Source: JAAYDS01 sp039680625
GTDB lineage: Bacteria > Chloroflexota > Anaerolineae > UBA1429
Reading direction: 5' to 3'
NCBI GenBank assembly: GCA_039680625.1
Contig: JBDKSN010000171.1
Location: 1-31,120 of the forward strand
Length of the DNA stretch: 31,120 bases
The position numbers and the translations under genes were made by a program. This document shows, in pieces, positions 6,767-15,314 of this stretch (positions are counted from its first letter, which is position 1; each line of letters begins with the position of its first letter). The notes beneath the pieces are model-generated. The model had not been told where the DNA came from. It saw nothing but the letters and a program-made list of their open reading frames with translations, and ran no database searches.

Positions 6767-7798
6767 GTGGCCCGGACGTTTGCTCTCAGAGATCTGGGGA
6801 TGCTCAAACATCTCGAGCAACGTGGCGTCGGGTTTGATCTACGCAATTCGGTGATTCACCCCCGGGCGCCATCGCACTCGGCGTTGATCGGCTACCTCAC
6901 ACGCCACCGGCTGGGAGCAGTGACGTGCGTCCAAGACGTCGATGGCGCGCAGGGTTTCGTCCAGGTTTGGCCTCAGGGAGACACACTCTCCTGGCATCTT
7001 TCGTACCTCGCACCGTCGCTCAACGAGCAGCCCGATGCCGCCGAGATCTGGCGCTGCTTGTTGCTCCAGCTCTTGCGCTATGCCGCCGCCAAAGGGGTGT
7101 TGCGCGTCTTTGCGCGGTGCACCGAGGATGCAGAGATCGAAGAAACTCTGCGTCAGAATGGCTTTGGCTTGGTCACGCGCGAAGAGGCCTATGTGCTCAC
7201 CCATGCGCCCTCGCCAGTGCCCGCGCCGCGAGGGCTACGCCGCTTGGATGTGGGTGACCAGTGGTCGTTACACAAGCTCTATGCTCAAGCGGTGCCGTCG
7301 TTCGTGCAAAAGGCCGAAGGCCTGACCCCGCAAGAGTCACGCTCGCCCCTGCAAACCCTGGCCTCGCCCCCCGATGATCACTATGTGTGGGTCGATCGCG
7401 GTGAGATGGTGGCGCATTTTGCAGTCAGCCGCGGACAGCTGGGGACCTGGATGGATAGCGTTGTGCGGCCCGATCGGCGCGGCGACGTATTGCCCTATCT
7501 ACGGCATATCCTGGCGCAGCAGCCCTGCTCGCCCGAGCGGCCACTGTATGTCTGTGTGCCTGACTATGCCGTGGGCTTGGGCTGGCTGTTGCGCACTTTG
7601 GGGGGCGAGACCTTTGCGCGCCAGGCCGTCATGGTGGCACAGACAACCGCGCGCGAGACAGTGGTCCGCCCGGCCATTGTGCCGGCGCTCGATGCTGCTG
7701 ACCGCGGCGCGCCGGTGGTAACTCTCACACATTGCCGCTCGGTTTCCGGGCCCTATACATCTGTTGGGGAGAGGAATGTCCTTGCAGATTACCGATAA
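6767..7798 (+). CDS. Uncharacterised GNAT-acetyltransferase-like protein
   Basis: A 343-residue protein I do not firmly recognise. Two halves each look like a GNAT fold: the N-terminal half has WHLSYLAPS followed by a helix and LRVFARCTEDAEIEETLRQNGF, the usual strand-helix layout before the acetyl-CoA pyrophosphate loop and the 'NGF' turn; the C-terminal half (WMDSVVRPDRRGDVLPYLRHIL) repeats the pattern more weakly. The canonical Q/RxxGxG/A loop is not clear, so catalysis is doubtful. It starts at GTG 6767 with GAGGT upstream, and its end overlaps the next gene by 23 bases, so the two are translationally coupled and perhaps functionally linked to the ATPase. Confidence 0.6.
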   Translation: MARTFALRDLGMLKHLEQRGVGFDLRNSVIHPRAPSHSALIGYLTRHRLGAVTCVQDVDGAQGFVQVWPQGDTLSWHLSYLAPSLNEQPDAAEIWRCLLLQLLRYAAAKGVLRVFARCTEDAEIEETLRQNGFGLVTREEAYVLTHAPSPVPAPRGLRRLDVGDQWSLHKLYAQAVPSFVQKAEGLTPQESRSPLQTLASPPDDHYVWVDRGEMVAHFAVSRGQLGTWMDSVVRPDRRGDVLPYLRHILAQQPCSPERPLYVCVPDYAVGLGWLLRTLGGETFARQAVMVAQTTARETVVRPAIVPALDAADRGAPVVTLTHCRSVSGPYTSVGERNVLADYR

Positions 7799-9311
7799 TA
7801 TCGACGCATTGATCGAAGTTCTGCCCGTGCATATCGCCGAGGCGCTCTATCGGGTGGACCGCTTCGACGAGCTGCTCGAGGTGGTGCTCGACTTGGGCCG
7901 GCCTTGCGATGCGCGCTATGTCAGTGGCGAGGTGCGCCTCACCGAGCACGAGGTCACCCAAGACGAAATCGACTATGTGGTGCAGCGCATTGGCGACTTT
8001 GGCGATGATAATCGCGCCGGCATCGAGCGCACGTTGCACCGTATCTCGGCCATCCGCAACCGGCGAGGGCGAATCATCGGGCTGACTTGTCGGGTGGGGC
8101 GCGCTGTGTTTGGCACCATCGACATTATTACCGACATCATCGAGACTGGTCAGAGCGTGCTCTTGCTCGGCAAGCCGGGAGTGGGCAAAACGACCATGCT
8201 CCGCGAGGTCGCGCGGGTGTTGGCCGAGAAGAAGCGCGTGGTGATCGTCGATACGTCGAACGAGATCGGTGGCGATGGCGACATCCCGCATCCGGCCATC
8301 GGGCGGGCGCGGCGCATGCAGGTGCCCACCCCCTCGCTCCAACATGCGGTGATGATCGAGGCAGTCGAGAACCACATGCCCGAAGTCATCATCATCGATG
8401 AGATCGGTACCGAGCTCGAAGCGGAAGCTGCGCGCACCATTGCCGAACGCGGCGTACAGCTGGTGGGTACCGCTCACGGGCAGACCCTCGACAACCTGAT
8501 GATGAACCCCACGCTGTGTGACCTAGTGGGGGGCATCCAGACGGTGACCCTGAGCGACGACGAAGCTCGGCGGCGCGGCACGCAAAAGTCCGTGCTCGAA
8601 CGCAAGGCACCGCCCACGTTCGACGTGGTCGTCGAGATCCAGAGCTATGACACCGTGGCGGTGCGCGCCAACGTCGCCGAAGCGGTCGATATGATCCTGC
8701 GTGGTCGTACGTTGCCAGCCGAAGTGCGTGTACGGCAAGAGTCTGGTGAGATCCACAAGGCTCAAGAGGTCGTGCGCAGACCAGTCTTGGCTGAGGTGCG
8801 CAACGAAGAACCAACCTATCGCATGCCAGCGCGAGACAGGCTCAAGACGCTGCATGTCTTTCCCTATGGCTTGAACCAGGACCGCATCCGCAGCGCCGCG
8901 CGACACTTGAATCTGCCTGTAGAGCTGGTCGTGCAGCTGCGCGAGGCTGACACGCTGTTCACTTTGCGCACCTACTATCGCAAGCGTCCTCAGGTGATCG
9001 CCGATGCCGAACGGCGCGGCATCCCCATCTATGTGTTGCGGAACAACACCGAAGTGCAAATGGAGCGCTATCTGGCCGAGATCTTTGGCCTCACCGAGGT
9101 GATGGAAGATGAGGAGGTGGCTGAAGCATTGAATCAGGCGCGTGAGGCCATCCTGCGCATCCAGGCCGGCGAGCGCTCTTCGGTGCAGTTGCCCTCGCAG
9201 TCGGCGCGGATTCGCCGGATGCAACACGAGCTGGCTCGCCAGGCCAACCTGACGTCACGCAGCGCCGGCGATGAGCCTCAGCGTCATGTGACGATCTTTG
9301 CCAATCACTAG
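7776..9311 (+). CDS. AAA ATPase with R3H motif (Ycf45/SpoIIIAA-like)
   Basis: A 511-residue cytoplasmic ATPase of the Ycf45-type family found in cyanobacteria, plastids and Chloroflexota. It has a Walker A GKPGVGKTT (Lys138), a Walker B VIIIDEIGTE (Asp208), and a sensor-like GTAHGQTLDNL. The C-terminal third holds a conserved VFPYGLNQDRI block and ends with an R3H-type RxxxH (Arg480, His484) followed by EPQRHVTI, suggesting single-stranded nucleic-acid binding. The exact role of the family is not established. ATG 7776 is chosen because GGGGAGAGGA sits directly upstream; it lies inside the end of the previous gene. tmk follows after 6 bases, so co-transcription is likely. Confidence 0.88.
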   Translation: MSLQITDNIDALIEVLPVHIAEALYRVDRFDELLEVVLDLGRPCDARYVSGEVRLTEHEVTQDEIDYVVQRIGDFGDDNRAGIERTLHRISAIRNRRGRIIGLTCRVGRAVFGTIDIITDIIETGQSVLLLGKPGVGKTTMLREVARVLAEKKRVVIVDTSNEIGGDGDIPHPAIGRARRMQVPTPSLQHAVMIEAVENHMPEVIIIDEIGTELEAEAARTIAERGVQLVGTAHGQTLDNLMMNPTLCDLVGGIQTVTLSDDEARRRGTQKSVLERKAPPTFDVVVEIQSYDTVAVRANVAEAVDMILRGRTLPAEVRVRQESGEIHKAQEVVRRPVLAEVRNEEPTYRMPARDRLKTLHVFPYGLNQDRIRSAARHLNLPVELVVQLREADTLFTLRTYYRKRPQVIADAERRGIPIYVLRNNTEVQMERYLAEIFGLTEVMEDEEVAEALNQAREAILRIQAGERSSVQLPSQSARIRRMQHELARQANLTSRSAGDEPQRHVTIFANH

Positions 9312-9317
9312 GCCGCG

Positions 9318-9950
9318 ATGAGCAAATTCATCGCTCTCGAAGGGCTGGATGGCAGCGGCAAATCGACCCAGATGCGCCTCTTGCGCGAGGCCTTGGCGCA
9401 ACGAGACCTGGAAGTGGTTTGGACCCGTGAACCAGGGGGCACGTCTATCGGCGAACAGATTCGCATTGTGCTTCATGACCTGGCCAATGGGAGCATGTTG
9501 CCGATCACAGAGGCGCTGCTATACTCGGCGGCAAGGGCTCAGCTTGTGGCCGAAGTGATCCGCCCGGCGCTCGCTCGCGGGGCAGTCGTGATCACGGATC
9601 GCTTTGCGGCTTCGACGCTGGCCTATCAGGGATATGGGCACGGTCTCGACCTGGCCGTCTTGCGGCAGATCACGGCGCTCGTCACGGGCGGACTCGTGCC
9701 CGACCTGACGATCTATCTCGACCTGGCGCCCGAGCGCGGTCTAGAGCGTAAGCTCGCCGATCGCCGCGCCGGCCAGGGCGAGTGGAACCGCATGGATGAG
9801 CAGACGATGGCCTTTTATCAGGCAGTGCGTGAGGGCTATCTGGCGATGGCCCGTGAGCAGCCCGAGCATTGGCTCGTTTTGGATGCAAATGGTACGATAG
9901 AGGGCATCCATGCACAGATCATGGACCGCATCGCGGCGCTGTTGCCCTAA
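9318..9950 (+). CDS. tmk: Thymidylate kinase
   Basis: Phosphorylates dTMP to dTDP with ATP, an essential step in dTTP synthesis. At 210 residues it has normal length. The P-loop GLDGSGKST is at residues 9-17, followed by the dTMP-site motif REPGGT and DRFAASTLAYQG (the DRx motif; DRY in many enzymes is DRF here). A lid region with Arg-rich ADRRAGQGEWNRMD is at ~150-165. It starts 6 bases after the ATPase gene and lacks a clear ribosome site, so coupling to upstream translation is likely. The next gene, a c-di-AMP receptor, follows after 17 bases; tmk next to this receptor is also the arrangement in many Firmicutes. Confidence 0.96.
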   Translation: MSKFIALEGLDGSGKSTQMRLLREALAQRDLEVVWTREPGGTSIGEQIRIVLHDLANGSMLPITEALLYSAARAQLVAEVIRPALARGAVVITDRFAASTLAYQGYGHGLDLAVLRQITALVTGGLVPDLTIYLDLAPERGLERKLADRRAGQGEWNRMDEQTMAFYQAVREGYLAMAREQPEHWLVLDANGTIEGIHAQIMDRIAALLP

Positions 9951-9967
9951 GAGGAGGAGCACCACTC

Positions 9968-10303
9968 ATGGCCATCAAGCTTGTCGTGGGCATTGTCCAC
10001 AATGACGACGTGGACCAACTCACCGCCGCCTTACGCGAGGGGGGCTTTTCGTCCACCAAGATCAGCACTACGGGCGGCTTTTTGCGTGAGGGCAATGCGA
10101 CGATACTCATCGGCACCGAAGAAGAGAACGTTCCTCGCGTGCTCGAGATCGTCAAGGCTAACTGTCACACGCGGACGCAGTACATGAACCCGCTTCCTCC
10201 GGTGATGGAGCCAGGCGAGCTCTATATGCCCAACCCTGTCGAGGTGCAGGTAGGCGGAGCAGTCATTTTCGTCGTCGATGTCGAGCGCCTAGTCCGTTAC
10301 TAG
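9968..10303 (+). CDS. darA: Cyclic-di-AMP receptor, DarA/PstA (PII-like) family
   Basis: A 111-residue PII-like trimeric signal protein that binds c-di-AMP in Firmicutes homologues. The family core TKISTTGGFLREGNATILIG (about residues 29-48) contains the TGGFLR-GN loop involved in ligand binding, and the protein ends with the conserved VGGAVIFVVDVERLVRY strand. The start at ATG 9968 is backed by GAGGAGGAG ten bases upstream. The frame extends further upstream into tmk, but the family length supports the short form. No diadenylate cyclase or phosphodiesterase is in the window, and the output of the sensor is unknown. Confidence 0.93.
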   Translation: MAIKLVVGIVHNDDVDQLTAALREGGFSSTKISTTGGFLREGNATILIGTEEENVPRVLEIVKANCHTRTQYMNPLPPVMEPGELYMPNPVEVQVGGAVIFVVDVERLVRY

Positions 10304-10326
10304 GCGAGTGTAACCACAGTCAACGC

Positions 10327-10357
10327 CGCTTGCGCCTCGTGAGTAGAGGCGCGAGTG
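10327..10357 (+). other. Hairpin in the leader of gmk
   Basis: A stem of 7 perfect pairs, GCGCCTC (10332-10338) with GAGGCGC (10346-10352), extends outward by five more pairs including G-T wobbles to 10327/10357. It lies in the 70-base gap between darA and gmk. It has no T-run and is 16 bases before the GTG start, so it may adjust gmk expression rather than end transcription. Confidence 0.4.
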
Positions 10358-10373
10358 CGTTTAGGGGGCAAGT

Positions 10374-11012
10374 GTGGAGTCAACGGTCGAGGCAATCCCT
10401 TCTATCGAGCAATATCTGAACCCACCGCCCGTCTTGCTCATCATCACTGGGCCAAGCGGGGTGGGCAAAGATAGTGTCAAGCTCCGCATGGAAGAACTGG
10501 GGGCTCGTTTCTTTTTCGTGGTCACGGCAACCGATCGCTGTCGGCGCGAGAACGAGGTGCATGGTCGCGACTATTACTTTGTCACGACGGACGAGTTCTG
10601 CGAGATGATCGACCGAGGCGAACTGTTCGAGTATGCCCGCGTCTATGATCAATACAAAGGAGTGCCCAAGAAACATGCGCGCGAAGCCTTGCTCAGCGGT
10701 CAAGACGTGGTGATGCGGCTAGATCTCACCGGCGCGGACACCGTGCGCTCCCAGGTGCCCGGGGCAGTTACGGTGTTCGTGGCGCCTCCCTCACTCGCGA
10801 TCCTCGAAGCACGCTTGCGACAGCGCAAGACCGATACCGAAGACGAGATCAAGGCGCGCCTCGCAGCGGCGCGGCGGGAACTGGCGCGGGCTAGTGAGTA
10901 CGACTATGTGGTCATCAACTATCAAGATGACCTGGATACGGCCGCGCGGCAGGTGATGGCCATCATGGAGGCGGAGCGGCGGCGCACCAAGCGTCAGCCG
11001 ATCCAGTTCTAG
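10374..11012 (+). CDS. gmk: Guanylate kinase, divergent P-loop type
   Basis: Converts GMP to GDP with ATP. The 212-residue protein carries the P-loop GPSGVGKD (residues 26-33, Asp in place of the usual Ser/Thr after Lys32), the GMP-binding stretch VVTATDRCRRENEVHGRDYYF (TDR where most enzymes have TTR), EYARVYDQYKGVPKK, and ARREL...YDYVVIN at the end. This set (GKD-x-V, VVTAT, EYA-VY-YKG-PKK) resembles the plant organelle-type guanylate kinases more than the E. coli type. GTG 10374 is preceded by GGGGG at 6 bases spacing. The first 18 residues are an extension before the core. The rhomboid gene follows after 3 bases. Confidence 0.9.
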   Translation: MESTVEAIPSIEQYLNPPPVLLIITGPSGVGKDSVKLRMEELGARFFFVVTATDRCRRENEVHGRDYYFVTTDEFCEMIDRGELFEYARVYDQYKGVPKKHAREALLSGQDVVMRLDLTGADTVRSQVPGAVTVFVAPPSLAILEARLRQRKTDTEDEIKARLAAARRELARASEYDYVVINYQDDLDTAARQVMAIMEAERRRTKRQPIQF

Positions 11013-11015
11013 CCC

Positions 11016-11816
11016 ATGGGCCTTTATCCTGAACCGCCGTTCGACGATGCTCCGCCGGCGCCACGCCCGCCGGTGGTGCGGCTGCCTGTGCCCACCTACA
11101 AGCCCATTTGCACCCAGGTGATGGCCGTGGTGTTGGTCTTGGTGTGGGTGGCCACCACGGTCGTGGGGTTCTTGGCTGGGTTGGGTTTCTGGGGCTCTCA
11201 AGATACCCGTGTGCTCGTGGCCATGGGCGCCAAGGTGAATGAGTTGATCATGGCTGGACAGTATTGGCGACTGCTGACGGCCAACTTCTTACACATCGGT
11301 ATCATCCACCTCGGCTTTAACACCTATGCGCTGCTCGTCTTGGGCACCGATATGGAGAGCCGCTATGGGCATGGGCGCTTCTTGGCGTTGTACCTGTTTG
11401 CCGGGCTGGGGGGCAGCGTTCTGAGCTTTATGGGGAATGAGGCCGTCGCTGCGGGTGCGTCGGGAGCGATCTTTGGGCTATTGGGCGCCATGATCGTCTA
11501 TTTCCTGACCTATCGTGACGAGTTCGGCAGTTATGGGCGACAGCGATTGAGTAGCCTGGTGCTGGTGGCGGCCTACAACCTGCTGATGGGCTCGGTGATG
11601 CCAGGCATCGACAATCATGGGCACATCGGTGGCCTGCTCGTGGGCCTGATACTGGGTTGGGCTTACTGCCCGCGTTATGCGGTCGAAGCTGCCTATGGCG
11701 TGCTGCCGCAGCTACGCGATCGCTATTCGCGGACGCGAGCGCTGGTCATGACGGCGTTGGTGCTGGCCGCTTTGGCGCTCATGGTTGCGCTACGGGTACG
11801 TGGCGGTGCTCAGTGA
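11016..11816 (+). CDS. Rhomboid-family intramembrane serine protease
   Basis: Membrane protease of 266 residues with a proline-rich cytoplasmic N-terminus (residues 1-30), a first membrane helix (~35-57), the core rhomboid helices and a last helix (~242-260). The oxyanion-side motif HIGIIHLGFN, the catalytic serine in GASGAIFG (Ser149) and the catalytic histidine in DNHGHIGG (His203) are all present, so the protein should be active. Substrate is unknown. It begins 3 bases after gmk and is followed after 9 bases by the MEMO-family gene, so it is inside the plus-strand run. Confidence 0.94.
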   Translation: MGLYPEPPFDDAPPAPRPPVVRLPVPTYKPICTQVMAVVLVLVWVATTVVGFLAGLGFWGSQDTRVLVAMGAKVNELIMAGQYWRLLTANFLHIGIIHLGFNTYALLVLGTDMESRYGHGRFLALYLFAGLGGSVLSFMGNEAVAAGASGAIFGLLGAMIVYFLTYRDEFGSYGRQRLSSLVLVAAYNLLMGSVMPGIDNHGHIGGLLVGLILGWAYCPRYAVEAAYGVLPQLRDRYSRTRALVMTALVLAALALMVALRVRGGAQ

Positions 11817-11825
11817 GGTGAGACT

Positions 11826-12686
11826 ATGGCTGTTCGAGAACCGGCGGTAGCCGGAACATTCTATCCGGCGGGTGCGCGGGAATGCACCCGCGAGATCGAG
11901 GCGTATCTGGCTGCTGTTGAGCTGCCTGAGGAGCCGCTCGATGCGGTGGCGGGTATTGTGCCCCATGCGGGCTGGGCTTATTCGGGCCAGACGGCGGCGC
12001 ATACACTGCTCGCTCTGGCGCAGCAGGAACCCGAGACCGTGGTGCTGTTCGGCACGGTGCACATGTGGGGCGTGCCCGGCGCCTGTGTGTATGGCACGGG
12101 CTCGTGGCGCACGCCTTTGGGCGACATCGCCGTGGATACCGAGCTCGCGCAGGCAGTGCTCGCGGCAAGCCCATTCGTGCGCGACCTGCCCTCGGCGCAT
12201 GCCCAAGAGCACTCGATCGAGGTGCAATTGCCCTTCATTCGCTATCTATTGCCCACGGCGCGGATCGTGCCCATTGCCATGCCGCCGATCGCTGAGGCGC
12301 CCGTCATCGGCCGCGCCGTCGCTCGCGCGGTGCAGCAACTGGGGCGTGCCGCTGTCGCGGTGGGCAGCACCGACCTCACGCACTATGGCCCAAACTATGG
12401 CTTTACTCCGGTGGGCATTGGCGAGGCGGGCCTCGAATGGACGCACGAGAACGACCGCCGCGTGTTGACCTTGATCGAGCAGCTGGACGCGGAAGGCGTT
12501 TTGCGCGAGGCGAGGGCACATCACAATGCCTGCGGCCCCGGCGCCGTGTCGGCCGCCATTGCCTTCGCCCTGGAGGCCGGAGCCACGCGCGGCGTCCTGC
12601 TCGACTATATCACCAGCCACGAGGTGCTGCCGCTGGGGCAGCCTCGTGACCTGGTGGGCTATGGTGCCGTCGTGTTTGTGCGATGA
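11826..12686 (+). CDS. MEMO1-family protein (AmmeMemoRadiSam system protein B)
   Basis: A 286-residue protein of the MEMO family, related in fold to extradiol dioxygenases. The family start REPAVAGTFYPA is clear, as are the metal-site histidines in VPHAGWAYSG and in AHAQEHSIEVQLPF, the STDLTHYGPNYG stretch, and HHNACGPGAV near the end. In bacteria the gene often travels with an AMMECR1 gene and a radical SAM gene; neither is next to it here. The biochemical role is not settled, though oxidative RNA or protein modification has been proposed for the system. A GAGGTGAG site precedes the ATG, and its last four bases (ATGA) overlap the priA start. Confidence 0.92.
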   Translation: MAVREPAVAGTFYPAGARECTREIEAYLAAVELPEEPLDAVAGIVPHAGWAYSGQTAAHTLLALAQQEPETVVLFGTVHMWGVPGACVYGTGSWRTPLGDIAVDTELAQAVLAASPFVRDLPSAHAQEHSIEVQLPFIRYLLPTARIVPIAMPPIAEAPVIGRAVARAVQQLGRAAVAVGSTDLTHYGPNYGFTPVGIGEAGLEWTHENDRRVLTLIEQLDAEGVLREARAHHNACGPGAVSAAIAFALEAGATRGVLLDYITSHEVLPLGQPRDLVGYGAVVFVR

Positions 12687-15268
12687 CCGACCCCGGTCAT
12701 GCGCTGGGTCAACCCTATGCGCAGGTGGCCGTCGACACCGCGTTGACCGTCAGCGGCATTCGCTTTGCGGACGAGGGGGCTACCGGCGAGGATTCCGAGG
12801 ACGAGGGTTGGCTGCAACGCACATTCCACTATGGCATCCCCGCTGAACTACGCGGCCAGGTCCGGCCGGGCCAGCTGGTGTGGGTGCCTTTTGGGGCGAG
12901 GCAGCTGCAGGGCATTGTGGTGGCGCTAGACGACACTAGCCCCGTGGCCGAGACGCGCGACATCCTCGCCCTTCTCGATCCCGAGCCGGCCCTCTCGGCC
13001 GAACAATTAGCCCTGGCCAACTGGATGAGCACGCGCTACCTCACCCCGCTCTCGGCAGCCCTCCTGGCGATGATACCGCCGGCGCTGCAACAGCGAGCCA
13101 CGATGCGCTACGAGGCGCTACCGGGGGGCGACCTGGCCGCCCTCAAGCCAACAGCACGGGCGTTGTATGACCTGCTGATCGAGCATGGAGCGCTGACGGC
13201 CGCTGAGCTCGCGCGTGTGGCGCCCGTCAAGACGTGGCGGCCGCATCTGCGCACACTGGTAGCCGATGGCTATGTGCGTGAGACAACGGTGCTGACCGAA
13301 CCGCGCATCCGGCCGCACAAAGAAGAGCTGGTGCGCCTCCTAGCGACCGACCGGGCCACCTGGCCGAGCGGCCGCTCGCCACGCCAGCTGGCCGTGCTCG
13401 AGCTGCTGGCACGCTGCCTCGAAGGCGGCTCGGGTTGGGTTCGCGTCGCCGATATCCGCCAGCAGACGGGCGCTTCCTCAGCCACGGTGCGGGCGCTGGC
13501 CGACAAAGGGCTGGTGGCCATACGCCAAGAGACGGTCTGGCGCGACCCACTGGCAGGGATGCGCTTTGTGCCCATTGCCTCGCCCACCCTCACACCCGAC
13601 CAAGAGCTGGTGTGGCAGACTATCGCCGCAGACCTCGAACAGCCCCAAGGGCACCCGTTCTTGCTGCAGGGCGTGACGGGTTCAGGCAAGACCGAGCTCT
13701 ATCTCCGCGCGGTCGAGCGCGTGTTGGCTCAAGGGCGGGGCGCCATCGTGCTGGTGCCCGAGATCGCCCTCACCCCACAGATCATTCGCCGCTTTGGAGC
13801 GCGCTTCCCCGAGGTATTGGCCGTGATGCACGGCGCTCTTTCGCCAGGCGAGCGCTATGACCAGTGGCGGCGTATTCGTTCTGGCGAGCTACGTGTGGTG
13901 GTCGGGGCGCGCTCGGCCATCTTGGCACCGGTGCAGCATCTTGGCGTGGTGGTTGTCGACGAAGAGCATGAGTGGACCTACAAACAAGATCAGCAGACGC
14001 CGCACTATCACGCGCGCGAGGCGGCTATCGAGCGCGCTCGGCTGGCCGGGGCTTCGGTGATCTTGGGCAGCGCTACGCCCGATTTGGGGTCGTACTACCG
14101 AGCACAGCGCGGTGAGTTGTGCTATCTCGCGCTGCCGCGCCGGGTCATTGGCCATCGGGGTGTGATCGACCAGATGCTAGCGGAGAATGGCGTCACGCAC
14201 TCGCGCTACACGCCTGTAGCCGCAGAGACGCTCTATGCCGACTTGCCCGAGGTGCAGCTCGTGGACCTACGCGCCGAGCTGCGGGTGGGCAACAGCGCGA
14301 TGTTCAGCCGCGCCCTCGATCAGGCGCTGGGCGAAACGTTGGCGGCTGGCGAGCAGGCCATTCTCTTTGTCAACCGGCGAGGCATGGCCAGCGCTGTGGT
14401 CTGCCGCGACTGCGGGTACGTCAGCCAGTGTCCACGCTGCCGCCTGGCCATGGCCTATCACGCGCGACCGCCGCGGTTGCTGTGCCATCACTGCGGGTGG
14501 CGCGAGCCAGTGCCAGAGATCTGCCCCGCGTGCGGCAGTCGGCGCATTCGCTACCTCAGCGCAGGCACAGAGCGCGTCGAGAGCGAGGTGCTGCGCACGC
14601 ATCCGGAGGCGCGTACGCTCCGTTGGGATAGCGACACAGCCACGACCGCGCAGTCGCACGAGCAGTTTCTCTCGCGCTTTATGCAAGGCGAGGTCAACGT
14701 GCTCGTAGGTACGCAGATGGTGGCCAAAGGGTTCGACCTGCCGTTGGTGACGCTGGTGGGTGTGGTGTTGGCCGATACGGCGCTGCACCTGCCGGATCTC
14801 TATAGTGGAGAACGCACCTTTCAGTTGCTCACCCAAGTAGCCGGCCGTGCAGGCCGCAGCGTGCTGCCAGGCAAGGTGATCATCCAGACGTATCAGCCCG
14901 AGCATCCCGCCGTTCAGGCGGCGGCGCGCTATGACTATGAGGGCTTTGCCCAGGCCGAGTTGGCCTTTCGTCGTGAGCACCGCTACCCGCCCTACACGCA
15001 GCTGGTGCGTCTGGAATACGCCGACGGCGATGCCGAGCGTGCGCATAGCGAGACCGAGCGCCTGGCACGGATGTTGAACGAACGCATCGCCTTGCTGGGG
15101 ATGTATGGCGTGGACGTGATCGGCCCCACGCCCCCGTATTTCGCCCGCGCGCGAGGCAGGTGGCGCTGGCAGCTCTTGGTGCGGGGCCTAGATCCCCTAC
15201 GACTGCTGCGCGATCTGCGCTTGCCTTTGGGCTGGCGCATCGATGTGGACCCAGTGTCGCTGCTGTAG
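12683..15268 (+). CDS. priA: Primosomal protein N' (PriA), replication restart helicase
   Basis: A 3'-5' superfamily 2 DNA helicase that reloads the replisome at stalled forks. The 861-residue protein has the N-terminal 3'-DNA-binding domain (VWVPFGARQLQGIVV), Walker A GVTGSGKTE (Lys336), the DEEH box (Asp426-His429), HYHARE and GSATPD motifs. A zinc-binding insertion with four CxxC pairs spans about Cys574 to Cys617, followed by motifs V/VI (GTQMVAKGFDLP, QVAGRAGR). All catalytic motifs look intact. A ~15-residue acidic stretch near residues 30-40 (EGATGEDSEDEGW) is an unusual insertion. The ATG overlaps the MEMO-gene stop, so translation is probably coupled. It ends the long plus-strand run. 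Confidence 0.97.
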   Translation: MTDPGHALGQPYAQVAVDTALTVSGIRFADEGATGEDSEDEGWLQRTFHYGIPAELRGQVRPGQLVWVPFGARQLQGIVVALDDTSPVAETRDILALLDPEPALSAEQLALANWMSTRYLTPLSAALLAMIPPALQQRATMRYEALPGGDLAALKPTARALYDLLIEHGALTAAELARVAPVKTWRPHLRTLVADGYVRETTVLTEPRIRPHKEELVRLLATDRATWPSGRSPRQLAVLELLARCLEGGSGWVRVADIRQQTGASSATVRALADKGLVAIRQETVWRDPLAGMRFVPIASPTLTPDQELVWQTIAADLEQPQGHPFLLQGVTGSGKTELYLRAVERVLAQGRGAIVLVPEIALTPQIIRRFGARFPEVLAVMHGALSPGERYDQWRRIRSGELRVVVGARSAILAPVQHLGVVVVDEEHEWTYKQDQQTPHYHAREAAIERARLAGASVILGSATPDLGSYYRAQRGELCYLALPRRVIGHRGVIDQMLAENGVTHSRYTPVAAETLYADLPEVQLVDLRAELRVGNSAMFSRALDQALGETLAAGEQAILFVNRRGMASAVVCRDCGYVSQCPRCRLAMAYHARPPRLLCHHCGWREPVPEICPACGSRRIRYLSAGTERVESEVLRTHPEARTLRWDSDTATTAQSHEQFLSRFMQGEVNVLVGTQMVAKGFDLPLVTLVGVVLADTALHLPDLYSGERTFQLLTQVAGRAGRSVLPGKVIIQTYQPEHPAVQAAARYDYEGFAQAELAFRREHRYPPYTQLVRLEYADGDAERAHSETERLARMLNERIALLGMYGVDVIGPTPPYFARARGRWRWQLLVRGLDPLRLLRDLRLPLGWRIDVDPVSLL

Positions 15269-15273
15269 ATGAA

Positions 15274-15301
15274 CCAAGGCCAGGCAAGCGCCTGGCCTTG
15301 G
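15274..15301. terminator. Perfect 12-bp hairpin between convergent priA and araB
   Basis: CCAAGGCCAGGC (15274-15285) and GCCTGGCCTTGG (15290-15301) are exact complements around the AAGC tetraloop. The hairpin sits 6 bases after the priA stop and faces the araB 3' end. No T-run follows on either strand. Confidence 0.55.
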
Positions 15302-15314
15302 TGGGGAGACAGCC

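Noticed and set aside
6200..6820. 207-residue N-terminal extension of the helicase-like protein
   Set aside because: It overlaps the DUF1232 gene on the other strand, and a TATACT box predicts transcription from the ATG at 6199.
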